From Exophiala sp. HKRS030 (lineage: Eukaryota; Ascomycota; Eurotiomycetes; Chaetothyriales; Herpotrichiellaceae), in assembly GCA_023897205.1 (NCBI GenBank), contig JAHWDD010000003.1, positions 3,041,665-3,105,664 on the forward strand: 64,000 nucleotides of DNA. The letters run 5' to 3'. Under the pieces are notes generated by a model. It saw only the letters and a list, made by a program, of their open reading frames with translations. It was not told the DNA's origin and ran no database searches. Within the stretch, counting starts at the first letter, position 1, and each line of letters starts with the position of its first letter. Below are positions 1 to 9,792 of this stretch, one piece after another. A program made the position numbers and the translations under genes.

Positions 1-2
1 TT

Positions 3-2048
3 GCACAACAAAAAAACTGGATTGGTAGATCCTCTGGTGCCCGCCTTAAATTTGGTATCCACGACTCATCGGGTTCATTAAGTCCTTTGCACGTGTTCAC
101 CACACGACCAGATACACTCTTTGGTGTTAAGTTCATAACGCTTTCTCTTACCCATCCATTGACATTGAAGCTAGCATCTACCACCCCTGGCCTACAGCAG
201 TTTCTGGATAGACGAGCTTCATTCGCTCCCGACTCCAGAGAAGGATTTGAGCTCCCGATCCGCGCCGTCAACCCCCTGTCGCATGTCTTGGGCGTTGAGC
301 TTGAGCCCATCCCAGTATTTACCGCACCGTACGTTCTTGATGGTTACGGTGAGGGTGCAGTCATGGGTGTCCCTGCTCATGATGCGCGAGATCTAGGGTT
401 CTGGAGAACTCAAAGGCCAGGGGATGCCATACCCATCGTTGTTTCTGCCTCAAAACTGAGTCCGTCTGCCGACCTACAGCCCACCGAATTGAAAGAAGCG
501 TATACAGGACATGGTTTCTTGACTTCTCTCTGCGGACCTTTTGCCGGATTCTCCAGTGCGGAAGCTGGCCACAAGATCGTGGAACGTTTGCAGACAAAGG
601 ATCTGGCTTTGCCAACTGAGACATGGCGTCTTCGGGACTGGCTTGTCAGTCGACAAAGATACTGGGGAACTCCCATTCCAATGATCCACTGCAAAACTTG
701 TGGAACCGTTCCGGTCCCTGAAAAGGATCTCCCGGTCGAGTTACCACGTCTTGATTCTTCAGTCCAGGGACAAACAGGCAATCCTTTGGACAAGATCGAC
801 GAGTGGGTGAATTGCGCCTGCCCTCAGTGCGGAAGTCCAGCCAAACGGGAGACCGATACAATGGACACCTTTGTCGATTCTTCTTGGTACTTCTTACGCT
901 TTCCAGACCCGCACAACGAGATGGAACCGTTCTCACGGCAGTCCATTCAGGCCATGGCACCAGTCGATACGTACGTTGGCGGAGTTGAGCATGCCATTCT
1001 CCATTTACTCTATGCGCGCTTCATCTACAAATTTCTCTCCAGCGAAGGCCTCGTCTCAGGATCTGACCATCGTGCAGAGCCTTTCCAAACCCTCATCGCA
1101 CAAGGCATGGTTCATGGTAAAACTTTGTCAGATCCAGATACCGGTCGCTTCTTGCTTGCCAATGAAGTTGAAGAAGTTGACGGAACAACAGTCATAAAGA
1201 GTACGCAGAAAGCACCTTCAGTGACTTGGGAAAAAATGTCCAAGAGTAAACACAATGGCGTTGACCCTTCAGTGTGCATTGCCAAATTTGGTGCAGATGC
1301 TCTGCGGGCACATATATTGTTTGCTGCACCCGTGAGTGAGGTTTTGCAATGGGACGAAGAAAAGATCGTTGGGATTCAGAGGTGGTTTGGTAGGGTTCAT
1401 CGGCTAGCATCCGATCTCTCAGCCTGTGCGCCTGAGAATATCATCACAATTGCAGATCTCGACCTGCAGAGTCTGACTGAAGTCGAGGCAGATGCATTGC
1501 TTCTAACACAGACGACGAGTAAAAACATTGCCGAAATTTTCTCGAAAAATATCTATGGCTTAAATACGGCAGTTTCGGATCTGACAAAGCTCACAAACCA
1601 TCTCCACGATGTTGGAATAGCAAATCTAGGACCCTCTGTGGCGCAGATCGCACTCACAGCACTGCTGAAGATGATGGCGCCTATCACGCCCGCTTTCTCA
1701 GAGGAATGCTGGGAGATTATCAATATCAGGGGCAATCAAGCAAGCATTTTCGAGACTACTTGGACAACTGAACTGCTATCTGATAAGCAGGAATCCATCT
1801 TGCGAAGTCGAAAAGCATCCATGATTTGCGCTGTCCAAATCAACGGCAAGCTGCGATTCACAGCCTCTATCCCATCGGCCAAAGAAGGAGCAGAAGCTCT
1901 GAACAAATCTGCTAGAGAAACAGAAATCATCAATGCAATACTAGAGTCGAAAGATGGCCGGATCTGGCTGACGGAGAAGAACAATTGGGAGAAGAGAAAA
2001 AGAGTTGTGGTTGTTGGTGGAGGCAAAGTCCTCAATGTGGTTTTCTGA
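3..2048 (+). CDS. NAM2: Mitochondrial leucyl-tRNA synthetase, 5' truncated by window edge
   Basis: Class I aminoacyl-tRNA synthetase charging mitochondrial tRNA-Leu. The frame is open from base 3, so the gene starts before the window; the TTG at 87 is only an internal codon. The first visible residues match the WIGRS-GA segment before the CP1 editing domain. The threonine-rich editing motif TTRPDTLFG follows, then the DWLVSRQRYWGTPIP segment and the catalytic loop KMSKS at 1233-1247. After it come the anticodon-binding helices and a basic C-terminal extension. The upstream HIGH motif lies outside the window. No frameshift or intron is seen over about 680 codons. In yeast, NAM2 protein also aids group I intron splicing; nothing here shows whether this copy does. 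It is followed, in the same orientation, by another mitochondrial gene, MTO1. Confidence 0.95.
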   Translation, partial: AQQKNWIGRSSGARLKFGIHDSSGSLSPLHVFTTRPDTLFGVKFITLSLTHPLTLKLASTTPGLQQFLDRRASFAPDSREGFELPIRAVNPLSHVLGVELEPIPVFTAPYVLDGYGEGAVMGVPAHDARDLGFWRTQRPGDAIPIVVSASKLSPSADLQPTELKEAYTGHGFLTSLCGPFAGFSSAEAGHKIVERLQTKDLALPTETWRLRDWLVSRQRYWGTPIPMIHCKTCGTVPVPEKDLPVELPRLDSSVQGQTGNPLDKIDEWVNCACPQCGSPAKRETDTMDTFVDSSWYFLRFPDPHNEMEPFSRQSIQAMAPVDTYVGGVEHAILHLLYARFIYKFLSSEGLVSGSDHRAEPFQTLIAQGMVHGKTLSDPDTGRFLLANEVEEVDGTTVIKSTQKAPSVTWEKMSKSKHNGVDPSVCIAKFGADALRAHILFAAPVSEVLQWDEEKIVGIQRWFGRVHRLASDLSACAPENIITIADLDLQSLTEVEADALLLTQTTSKNIAEIFSKNIYGLNTAVSDLTKLTNHLHDVGIANLGPSVAQIALTALLKMMAPITPAFSEECWEIINIRGNQASIFETTWTTELLSDKQESILRSRKASMICAVQINGKLRFTASIPSAKEGAEALNKSARETEIINAILESKDGRIWLTEKNNWEKRKRVVVVGGGKVLNVVF

Positions 2049-2539
2049 AGACCGGGACCTTTGTAACAATCTTCAAGTAATCAAAAGTCCGTCTCTACAA
2101 CCAGGTGGAAGCGATGATAGTCTACGATTACGACTTACTTGAAAGGCGCAGATTACCCTTCTCCAGACCTCGAATGCTGCGCCCAGCCTGGCAAACTATG
2201 TATCAACAAGAATCTACCATGTATGATATCTCGATAGAAGCTGTATTATACAACCAAGGCGAATCAATTCTCCACTTGTCGTAATCTATGATTGACCATT
2301 GTACCAAATGTAGGTTCCGTCTTCTATGGGATGAAAAGCCTCAAAAGTCGTGATTCTGTAACTGACCTTGTCACCTTGTGCGATGTCACGTTGGTATGGA
2401 AGACGAATAATTTGACAAAAGTGACCGGAGTTTATCCGGGACGAACATCATTCATTCTGGTCCGCAACTGCAGCCGCGACCGCATCTTCACACAGGAAAT
2501 CGACTTTCGATTCAAACACTGTCTGCCCTAAGTCCCAAC
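2049..2539. other. Intergenic spacer NAM2-MTO1
   Basis: About 490 bases between the NAM2 stop and the MTO1 ATG. It must hold the terminator of the first gene and the promoter of the second. A 79-codon open frame at 2292-2531 has no recognisable domain. I see no strong regulatory motif. Confidence 0.5.
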
Positions 2540-4692
2540 ATGCGATTGTTTCTGCCACGTCCTACCGGTCCGTGGGGACAATCGCCTCGGACCAGGTCCC
2601 GGGTGATCAATCGCAGGTTTTTCGCTGCAGTCGCAGACTCCATCAGGTACAGCAAATTGATGTGATCCAAGTCGCCAGACCTAATACTAATGTTTATCAG
2701 ACCTTACGATGTCGTCGTTATTGGTGGCGGTCACGCTGGAACCGAAGCATGTGCCGCTGCTGCCAGAGCAGGCGCTCGAACCGCCCTCATCACTCCCTCA
2801 CTCTCGAATCTAGGTGTTTGTTCATGCAATCCAAGTATCGGCGGGATTGGCAAGGGAACTATGATCCGCGAGATCGATGCGCTAGACGGGGTCGCTGGTC
2901 GAATCACGGACAAGGCGGGCATACAGTTTCGAATGTTGAATGTCAGAAAAGGGCCTGCTGTATGGGGACCGCGAGCGCAAATTGATCGAGATCTATACAA
3001 GAAACATATGCGAGAAGAAATGTTGTCGACACCGAATCTGAGCGTTCTCGAGGGAAAAGTGGCGGACATTATCGTCAGCAAGGAGAATCTAGATCCCAAC
3101 GACAAAGTTGTGACTGGACGGATAACAGGTGTTCGGCTTGAGGATGGTCAGGTCATCCCAACAGCAAATGTGGTCATAACGACTGGCACCTTTCTAGGCG
3201 GGGAGATCCATATCGGACTCGAAGCGTATCCTTCTGGCAGACTGGGAGAAGCGGCCACATTCGGTCTGAGTAAATCATTGCGAAGGGCGGGCTTTACTGT
3301 CGGACGATTAAAGACCGGCACTCCTCCTCGATTGGATGCGGATTCGATCGATTTCAGCAATCTTACAGTGCAGCCAGGAGACCGGCCACCAAGGCCGTTT
3401 TCTTTCCTCAACGATGCAGTTTCCATCCCGCAGGACGGCCAGATTACCTGCTGGACGACCTATACGAATGCAGCGACCCACGACATCATCCGTGCCAATC
3501 TTGATAAGACTATCCATATTCGCGAAACGGTTCGAGGTCCACGATATTGTCCTTCGATTGAGTCTAAGATCATCAAGTTTGGTCACAAATCCCAACACAT
3601 GATTTGGCTCGAACCAGAGGGACTAGAGCCCAATAAAGTTATTTATCCTAATGGCCTCAGTATGACGATCCCGGCTGATGCACAATTCGCCATGCTGAAG
3701 ACTGTGAGTGGTCTTGAGAACGTCAAGATGCTTCAACCAGGCTATGGAGTCGAGTACGATTACATCGACCCCCGTAATCTGTATCCTACATTGCAGACAA
3801 AGCTGATACAAGGCCTTTTCCTTGCTGGCCAAATCAACGGCACAACAGGTTACGAAGAGGCAGCTGCACAAGGTATCATTGCAGGAATCAATGCTGCACT
3901 AGCGGCTCAGAGTAAACCCGCCTTTACATTGAGCCGAGCAGAGGCATTCATTGGCATCCTGATCGACGACCTTATCACAAAAGGAGTGTCAGAGCCATAT
4001 AGGATGTTCACCAGTAGAAGTGAATATAGAATGAGTTGCCGGTCGGATAATGCGGACCTTCGATTGACCGAAAAGGGTCGTCAAGCAGGAGTCGTGGGCG
4101 ACAAACGATGGGCTCATTTCACCGACACAAGAGACCAAATGGCAGAGCTACAAAAGAAATTGGAAGCGGTTTCGTTCTCAACCCAATCGTGGATGAAGTA
4201 CGGATTCAACCCACGCGTCGATTCAACTAAGCGCACCGCTTTCGATCTCCTCCGCATGCAAGACGTCGAAGTCGATCATCTCCTCCAGAATGTCCCAAGT
4301 CTCGCCGCAGACACGGTCAAATATACGAGCAGAATCAAGGAAAGACTTCGGATCGAAAGCAACTACGCTCCGTATATTACTCGGCAGCAAAAGACGGCCG
4401 ACTCCTTCCAGCGTGACGAGTCGTTATCGTTACCCAGTGATATCGACTACGACCAGATTTTCGGTTTGAGTTTCGGGAGAAAGAAGTTCTGAAACTGGTC
4501 AGACCTGAGAGCGTTGGTATGGCGAGACGGGTTGAGGGCGTCACGCCTTCTGGTGCGTTGAGGTTGTTGGCATATGTCAGGAAGAACCGGCCATTCACGG
4601 ATGATATTGACCTAAGTGTGGACGAGTTGGCTCAAGTCCAGAGAAATGAGGCTGAGGGTGCTATTGGCACTGCCTCAGCAGACGCGAAATAG
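2540..4692 (+). CDS. MTO1: Mitochondrial tRNA uridine-34 modification flavoprotein MTO1 (MnmG/GidA family), apparent frameshift
   Basis: FAD enzyme that, with MSS1, builds the 5-aminomethyl-type group on wobble U34 of mitochondrial tRNAs. Exon 1 (2540-2646) encodes an Arg-rich presequence starting [12 protein letters not shown]. The intron 2647-2700 (54 nt) has a TACTAA branch site. Exon 2 opens with the Rossmann motif GGGHAG (residues 44-49), then [11 protein letters not shown] and the MnmG insertion and helical regions. The uninterrupted frame stops at 4492, but the conserved C-terminal block [18 protein letters not shown] lies in the next frame and runs to TAG at 4690-4692. One extra T in the run at 4471-4473 joins them as [15 protein letters not shown] and gives about 699 residues, the normal family length. 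The break is probably a sequencing undercall; a true mutation would remove the tRNA-binding C-terminus. Confidence 0.93.
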
Positions 4693-5741
4693 ATCTTGAG
4701 GTCTGTTGGGAAATCAGGGCACCAGTGTATAATAGTCGGCCATTCGAGTGGGAAACTCATGTACATTAGCATCATGATAATGGGGCCTAAAAATCCATAT
4801 AGGTTTTGGATATTTTACTGTACGAACACTACCACCACTCGACCTGTTACAGCCTGCATTTCCAAAACACATGGTGGCGCTCCTTACCTAGCCTCAAGAG
4901 ACTCACGTTCCCTTCGTCGAACATGGCATCTATCCCAACCCACCCAACGCAATGAAATACAAAGTAAACACGGTATACCCTAGGTAGGTACTAAACAAAC
5001 ATCAACGACAAAAGCATGCCAAACTCCCCGAATCTCACAAACTCTCGTCGCGAGACCAGCTTAGTCATTCAACTCGACTACTCCGTACGGAGTATCCGTA
5101 CATACCAAATACCTACGGAGTAGTAGTACTCACCTCCACACACCCAATGAAAAACCAACCAATCAACGCTGCCGTTTCACCTCTGACCTCACGCGCGCAT
5201 TTGCCCCCAAAAAAGCCCACTCCATGCATGTTTTACCGGACGGAACGCCTGGGAAACCTCCTTTCTCTCTCTCTCATGCACGACCTCTCGCCGTCTCCGT
5301 CTCGTCTCCATCTCGTCTTCAAATCCTGGCGACATTCTCAGGGAGGGTAGTTAACCTGGCCAACACCACCTACCCTCGACTGTTGCAAAACCTGTATAAC
5401 AGACAAGCATTCTGTTTTTTGTTTCTTTTCCTTTTTTGGTTTTGGTTGTAAAAAAAAATCATTCAGAAACACTCCACATTCTTCCCTCTCTCATCAACCC
5501 CACAAGTAGCAACGGCGCAGAAAAGTACTGGACTCGTCCCAGCACGTGTTTACCTGGGCTATTTGATATCAAATTACATGAGAACGGCAGGAACACTTTC
5601 TTGAAAGTTCTTCATCGGCTCTTGAGGACAGACTATCTGTGTCCACTTCGCATCTGTCCTTTCGTCTCGGTTCTCATTCATAGCGATAGCAACGATCTAC
5701 AGGCACGAGCTCTACGACGATGTTATAGCTTGCAAGTCCAC
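4693..5741. promoter_or_regulatory. Intergenic and promoter region upstream of CRD1
   Basis: About 1 kb without a convincing gene. It has a perfect 16-bp palindrome TACTCCGTACGGAGTA at 5079-5094 and a further TACGGAGTA at 5114-5122. Pyrimidine-rich tracts at 5260-5300 and 5408-5440 resemble fungal core promoters, and a CACGTG E-box sits at 5543-5548. Open frames here have no domain signal and run into the CRD1 first exon. Confidence 0.5.
5079..5094. repeat. 16-bp perfect palindrome, TACTCCGTA family
   Basis: TACTCCGTACGGAGTA reads the same on both strands. Half-sites recur at 5114-5122, 20242-20250, 56882-56890 and 59785-59793, all outside coding sequence. Function is unknown; it could be a footprint of a small mobile element or a protein-binding site. 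Confidence 0.6.
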
Positions 5742-7112
5742 ATGACGACGACCACGACCACGACCACGACCACAACGTCGACAAGGATGGCGATGAAAGC
5801 AATGACGATGAACTTCAGTGGTGCGCGTGTGCCTACGCTGCTGCGGAGTGTTTCTTTAATTGCAAGCGGCGCCGTTTCTGGACTTTCGGGCGTGTCTGGC
5901 GCGCGCGGGGTTGCCGGGTTCGCGAGACTTTCAGCCAGATCGTGTCTTCCGGCTGCTTGTCTGCCAGGGCATGCGGTCATGAGAGGGGACGTGTCGTCGA
6001 TGGGGCTCGGAGATGGCAGAGGGAGTCTGGTGTCGAGCCGCTCGCTTGTCCGCTCGGCGACGCGATGGTCGACCGGGTCGGCGGCGTCTTGCTTTGGTGG
6101 ATCGCAGAGACTCGCTTCGTGCTGGAGTGGGAGGGTGGCAGGCGTGCGCTTTGCTTCGTCGTCATCGACGACGACGACGACCAGTGAGGCTGCATCTGGG
6201 AAGAAGATTGATGAGAAAAGGTACGTGCGATGCTTGCTTGATCTCGCTGACGAGCGTGATCGAGCTTTGTTCTATTGTTTGAGATGGGACTTTGTGCTTC
6301 TCTGATGGCCAATTTCGCAAGGGAATTGGCAGCTCTAAAACTTGCGGCGGCAATGAACGCTAACATTCCATCCATGCTTCTAGTGCTATAACACCATCGA
6401 AATTGCTACAAAAATTGCCCAAGCTTACAGCCACCAAACACGAAAACATCTATACACTTCCCAATTTCTTGACATTTACAAGACTGCTTGCTGCTCCGGC
6501 AGTGGGATACTTTGTCATCAACTCACAACCAATCCTTGCTCTTTCACTATTCTTCTACGCAGGCGTAACAGATGCTGTTGATGGGTATCTTGCACGACGA
6601 TATAATTCTCAAACTGTTGTGGGAACAGTCATAGATCCCATGGCCGATAAAGCCTTGATGACGATTGCCGTTGTCAGTCTGACTATCCAAGGTATCCTCC
6701 CCTCTGGGTGAGTGTGGTCATATTAGGCCGAGACATAGCTCTCGCTATTTCGGCCATATATTTCCGATGGATCAGTCTTCCTCCTCCAAAGACTTTCACC
6801 CGATATTGGGATTTTTCTCTGCCTTCAGCTGAGGTTCATCCGACAGAAATCTCCAAAATCAATACATTTTTGCAACTACTTTTGGTGGGGAATGCCATGT
6901 TACTGCCTGTTTTGCCGACAACTCTAGTGGACGCTTGGAATCTGACTGGTATCTTTGAGGGTTGGTGTGGACTGGTAGCGACAACGACCGTCTGGAGTGG
7001 TCTCAGTTATATCGGAAATAAAGATGCAGTCAAGATCTTGAGTAAGGAGGAGGGCGAACGGAGACAGAAGACTGCTCTAGGGGAAGGTGGCCTTGGTTCA
7101 GATCCAAAGTAG
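5742..7112 (+). CDS. CRD1: Cardiolipin synthase, CDP-alcohol phosphatidyltransferase, mitochondrial; apparent frameshift
   Basis: Condenses phosphatidylglycerol with CDP-diacylglycerol to make cardiolipin in the inner mitochondrial membrane. Exon 1 (5742-6220) encodes a long Ser/Ala/Arg-rich presequence opening with a Thr run coded by an ACGACC microsatellite. The intron is 6221-6383. Exon 2 carries the start of the catalytic core at NIYTLPNFLTFTRL and the CDP-OH-P motif (near residues 221-247) with the pattern DxxDGxxAR...G...D...D, seen as DAVDGYLARRY then DPMADKALM. The frame then ends in TGA at 6708, while the conserved continuation PLWVSVVILGRD lies one frame over and runs to 7112. One more C in the CCCC at 6699-6702 restores it, giving about 402 residues. 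A 35-nt GT-AG intron (6692-6726) would also restore frame but would delete the conserved segment. Confidence 0.92.
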
Positions 7113-7414
7113 AGGTAATGACGATCAGATAGGGTGAGCCCTTCGTCTCGTTGTGCAGAGGTGATTTGAGGCCAGGTTGAAGCCAGCCATCCAGTGGGAA
7201 ACTGCGGACATTTCAAAGTCATTTGTGGTGCATATTGCAGCCGCAATTTGCCCGCGGACTGGAAGGATATGTGAATCTCGATTCATGGACGGAAGAGTCC
7301 ACCATAAGAAAGCGCTTTATGCTCTTCAGATTTATCGTCAGATATGATCGACCTCAACGACACTACTGACAGATGTCACTTGTATAGTAAATCGAAGCTT
7401 TGTACTCCGATCAA
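7113..7414. other. Convergent spacer CRD1 / VPS45
   Basis: About 300 bases between two converging genes, so it should hold both 3' ends. No gene or repeat was recognised. Confidence 0.4.
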
Positions 7415-9192
7415 TCATCGGCCTATTGCTTTCCCCAGACGTGCACTTGCTGTTGCCGCAGGTTGGTCAGGCCAACTTCCAACAGCGTCATCCACCTCCT
7501 GCAAGAACATTTCCGAATTGACAACTCCGGTGCCTCCGAGGACGACTCTGATCCCGGGCACGCTTGCATTGACCTGTGCAACCACTCTTGCTTCTTCGTA
7601 TGTCACTCCACCAACCATAAACACCACAATGTCTTGTGGTTTATCCCTTGTGTGGCCCATGCCTTCAAGAAACGGGTATTGTAATTCCTTGAGTTTCCCC
7701 TTGATCAAATTTTGTAATGTGTTTTCCAGTCGAGGCGAATGTTGTGTATAGACATTTTCGACGCCTTTCAGATTCAAATTTCGTCGGAAGTTGGAGAAAG
7801 GAGAGGAAGCACTCTCAAAGAGATCTGAGAATCCACCGGCGACAGGGCCGGTTGAAGGCTATGATGGTACGCTAGTACCTTCGGTATTATACTGAGCTTA
7901 TTGGGAGAAATATCCGCAACAGTAGCGAGCAAATCCAGGAGGATAGGCAGAGCATTGTTTGGACTCTTTTCGTAACGAATGGCATACAGTGTGACCAAAC
8001 GAATCTTGTTGTCGGGAGGTATAGATGGATTTTGAATGTGCTTTTGAAGAGTCTTGAGGTCGACGGCATGATTATCATTGCAAACCAGCGATTGCTCCAG
8101 TTCGGAGACATCAAGCAATTGATCAGCTGAAACCCGCCTTGAAAGCTCACTGACGAGTGTTACATGCTTGGACACATTTCCGGACAGCTTTCGGAATTCT
8201 GGGTACTCCTCAACAAATCGCTTCATGTCACTGATGGACTCGATCTGAGCGTTGGATTTTGTGCGTGATTGATATTGGTCGACATATTCTTTGATGTTCC
8301 CACCTAAATCACCGAAATTCTGATACATGTTCTTTTTAAAGAAAGGGTCCTGATCTTGCGTCAACACTATTTCTTTTAGTTCCGGACGAACATCTGGCAC
8401 TGCACTCAGATCCACTCGGCCATTGTGAATTCCCATCAATTCGTGAACTTGAGCTTGATAAGTCCACTGAGTCAGAAGAGGCGTAATTGGATCATCGCGA
8501 CGGTCGAGAATAAGGAGAATAGGAGGTGTATCGGCTTTGCGAAAATCGAACAGCGACTCCTCTTGAGTAATCTGATAACGAACCTCAGTTGCTAACTTCT
8601 TCGCCATAAGAGAATTCTTTTCGTAGCGAATCAGTGGATTTTTCTTTAATGACAGCAACAAGGCGATGACACCTTCTGTGGTTCGTTGAAGTGAGTCAGT
8701 ATTCCATATATCAGGACTGTGTGACCAAAGTCGGTGTTTTGGAAACCCTAAATTCAAGGTCATTAAATCGGGATTTATGACAATGTAGTCGGCGAAGTAT
8801 TCTTGAACACTCTTGACCACTTCATGATCGTCTGCTTCTGCCAACCTCTCCAGAGAGGACTTCTTGACAATGTTGGAGAAGTAAATTGCGTATTCACCAT
8901 ATTTGGGTTCTCGTAATTCGTCGATTAGGAATTGTAGTGAGTCTGGTGATGGTCGAAGGAAAGCCAAACAACGTAGATGTCTCATCCTCTCACGCTGAGC
9001 ATTTTCAATCCTGTCAACCAAGAAGACCTCATGTTTCAGAAGAGCGGATTGTGTGATGGCTGTGGAAACTATCGAGACAGTATCCGAATCGAGTAGGAGT
9101 ATTTTCATTTTAGAACTCTGGGATGCGGCGGCTCCTTCTCCTACACCCGCAATCTTGGAGATGTAGGTTTGGACCGCTGAGGCGACGTCCAT
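7415..9192 (-). CDS. VPS45: Sec1/Munc18 family vacuolar sorting protein VPS45, apparent frameshift near the C-terminus
   Basis: SM protein that binds the Tlg2-type t-SNARE and controls fusion of Golgi-derived vesicles with endosomes. The main frame (9192-7774) starts [14 protein letters not shown] and shows the SM core: [18 protein letters not shown], then domain 2 with [19 protein letters not shown], then the helical domain 3a. It ends out of frame. The conserved C-terminal half, beginning [14 protein letters not shown] and containing [14 protein letters not shown] and [18 protein letters not shown], is in another frame down to 7415. One extra A (T on the plus strand, near 7852-7853) joins the two as [13 protein letters not shown] and gives about 592 residues, a normal VPS45 length. 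No intron is needed. It is divergent from ALE1, with about 600 bases between the starts. Confidence 0.93.
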
Positions 9193-9792
9193 GATTGAGA
9201 AGCCCGATCGAGCAGAGTGGGTGGCTTAAGGATCTGATTCTGAGTCGGAAGATGCTGGAGTGAGCATCGTCGAGTGTTTTTGGCGAGTCAAGAAGCGCAG
9301 TCGCAAGTGGACTGCGGAGGGAAGGTGCAGTCGCTCGTGATCGAATCGTGGATGCCTAACTAATGATATGAAAACAGGCAGGAGCACAGAAGACCGACAG
9401 TCAGTGGCAGTCGCGACTACTATCGCACGTGTTCAATCCAAGATGAGAATTGATTGTAGAAGAATCATGTCAAGAAGCTCAATCCTCAAAGAATCAGAGT
9501 GCCTCGCTGTTGAACATGACATGTGTTTACACTGCCGAAGTAGTGCCCGCCTATTCCTTGAATGGCCACCACGGCCTGGGCAAGCCCACGATAACCCTGC
9601 CAATGTTGTCGATCGATGACATCGTTCCACCCCTCGAATCGCCTGCTTCAACTTCCCCACGGGTTTTCACATTCCTCCTTCAATCTCTATTTATTCTTAC
9701 AATGGCATACATATTGACATAAGAACGTCCACTCTTTTACCCAAGCTTCTCTGGATCTCTCCGGTTGCATCTCGTCATCCTGAGTCGGCGCC
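9193..9792. promoter_or_regulatory. Divergent promoter VPS45 / ALE1
   Basis: 600 bases between two outward-facing start codons. One CACGTG lies at 9426-9431. The last 130 bases before ALE1 are T/C-rich, typical of a fungal core promoter. Short open frames here lack domain signal. Confidence 0.5.

Noticed and set aside
361..960. Minus-strand frames of 71-127 codons
   Set aside because: They lie inside the LeuRS gene on the opposite strand and show no domain.
4463..4484. Tiny GT-AG intron to rescue the MTO1 frame
   Set aside because: About 20 nt is below any workable fungal intron size.
7868..7888. 20-nt GT-AG pair near the VPS45 frame change
   Set aside because: Too short, and it removes conserved residues; a missing base explains the data.
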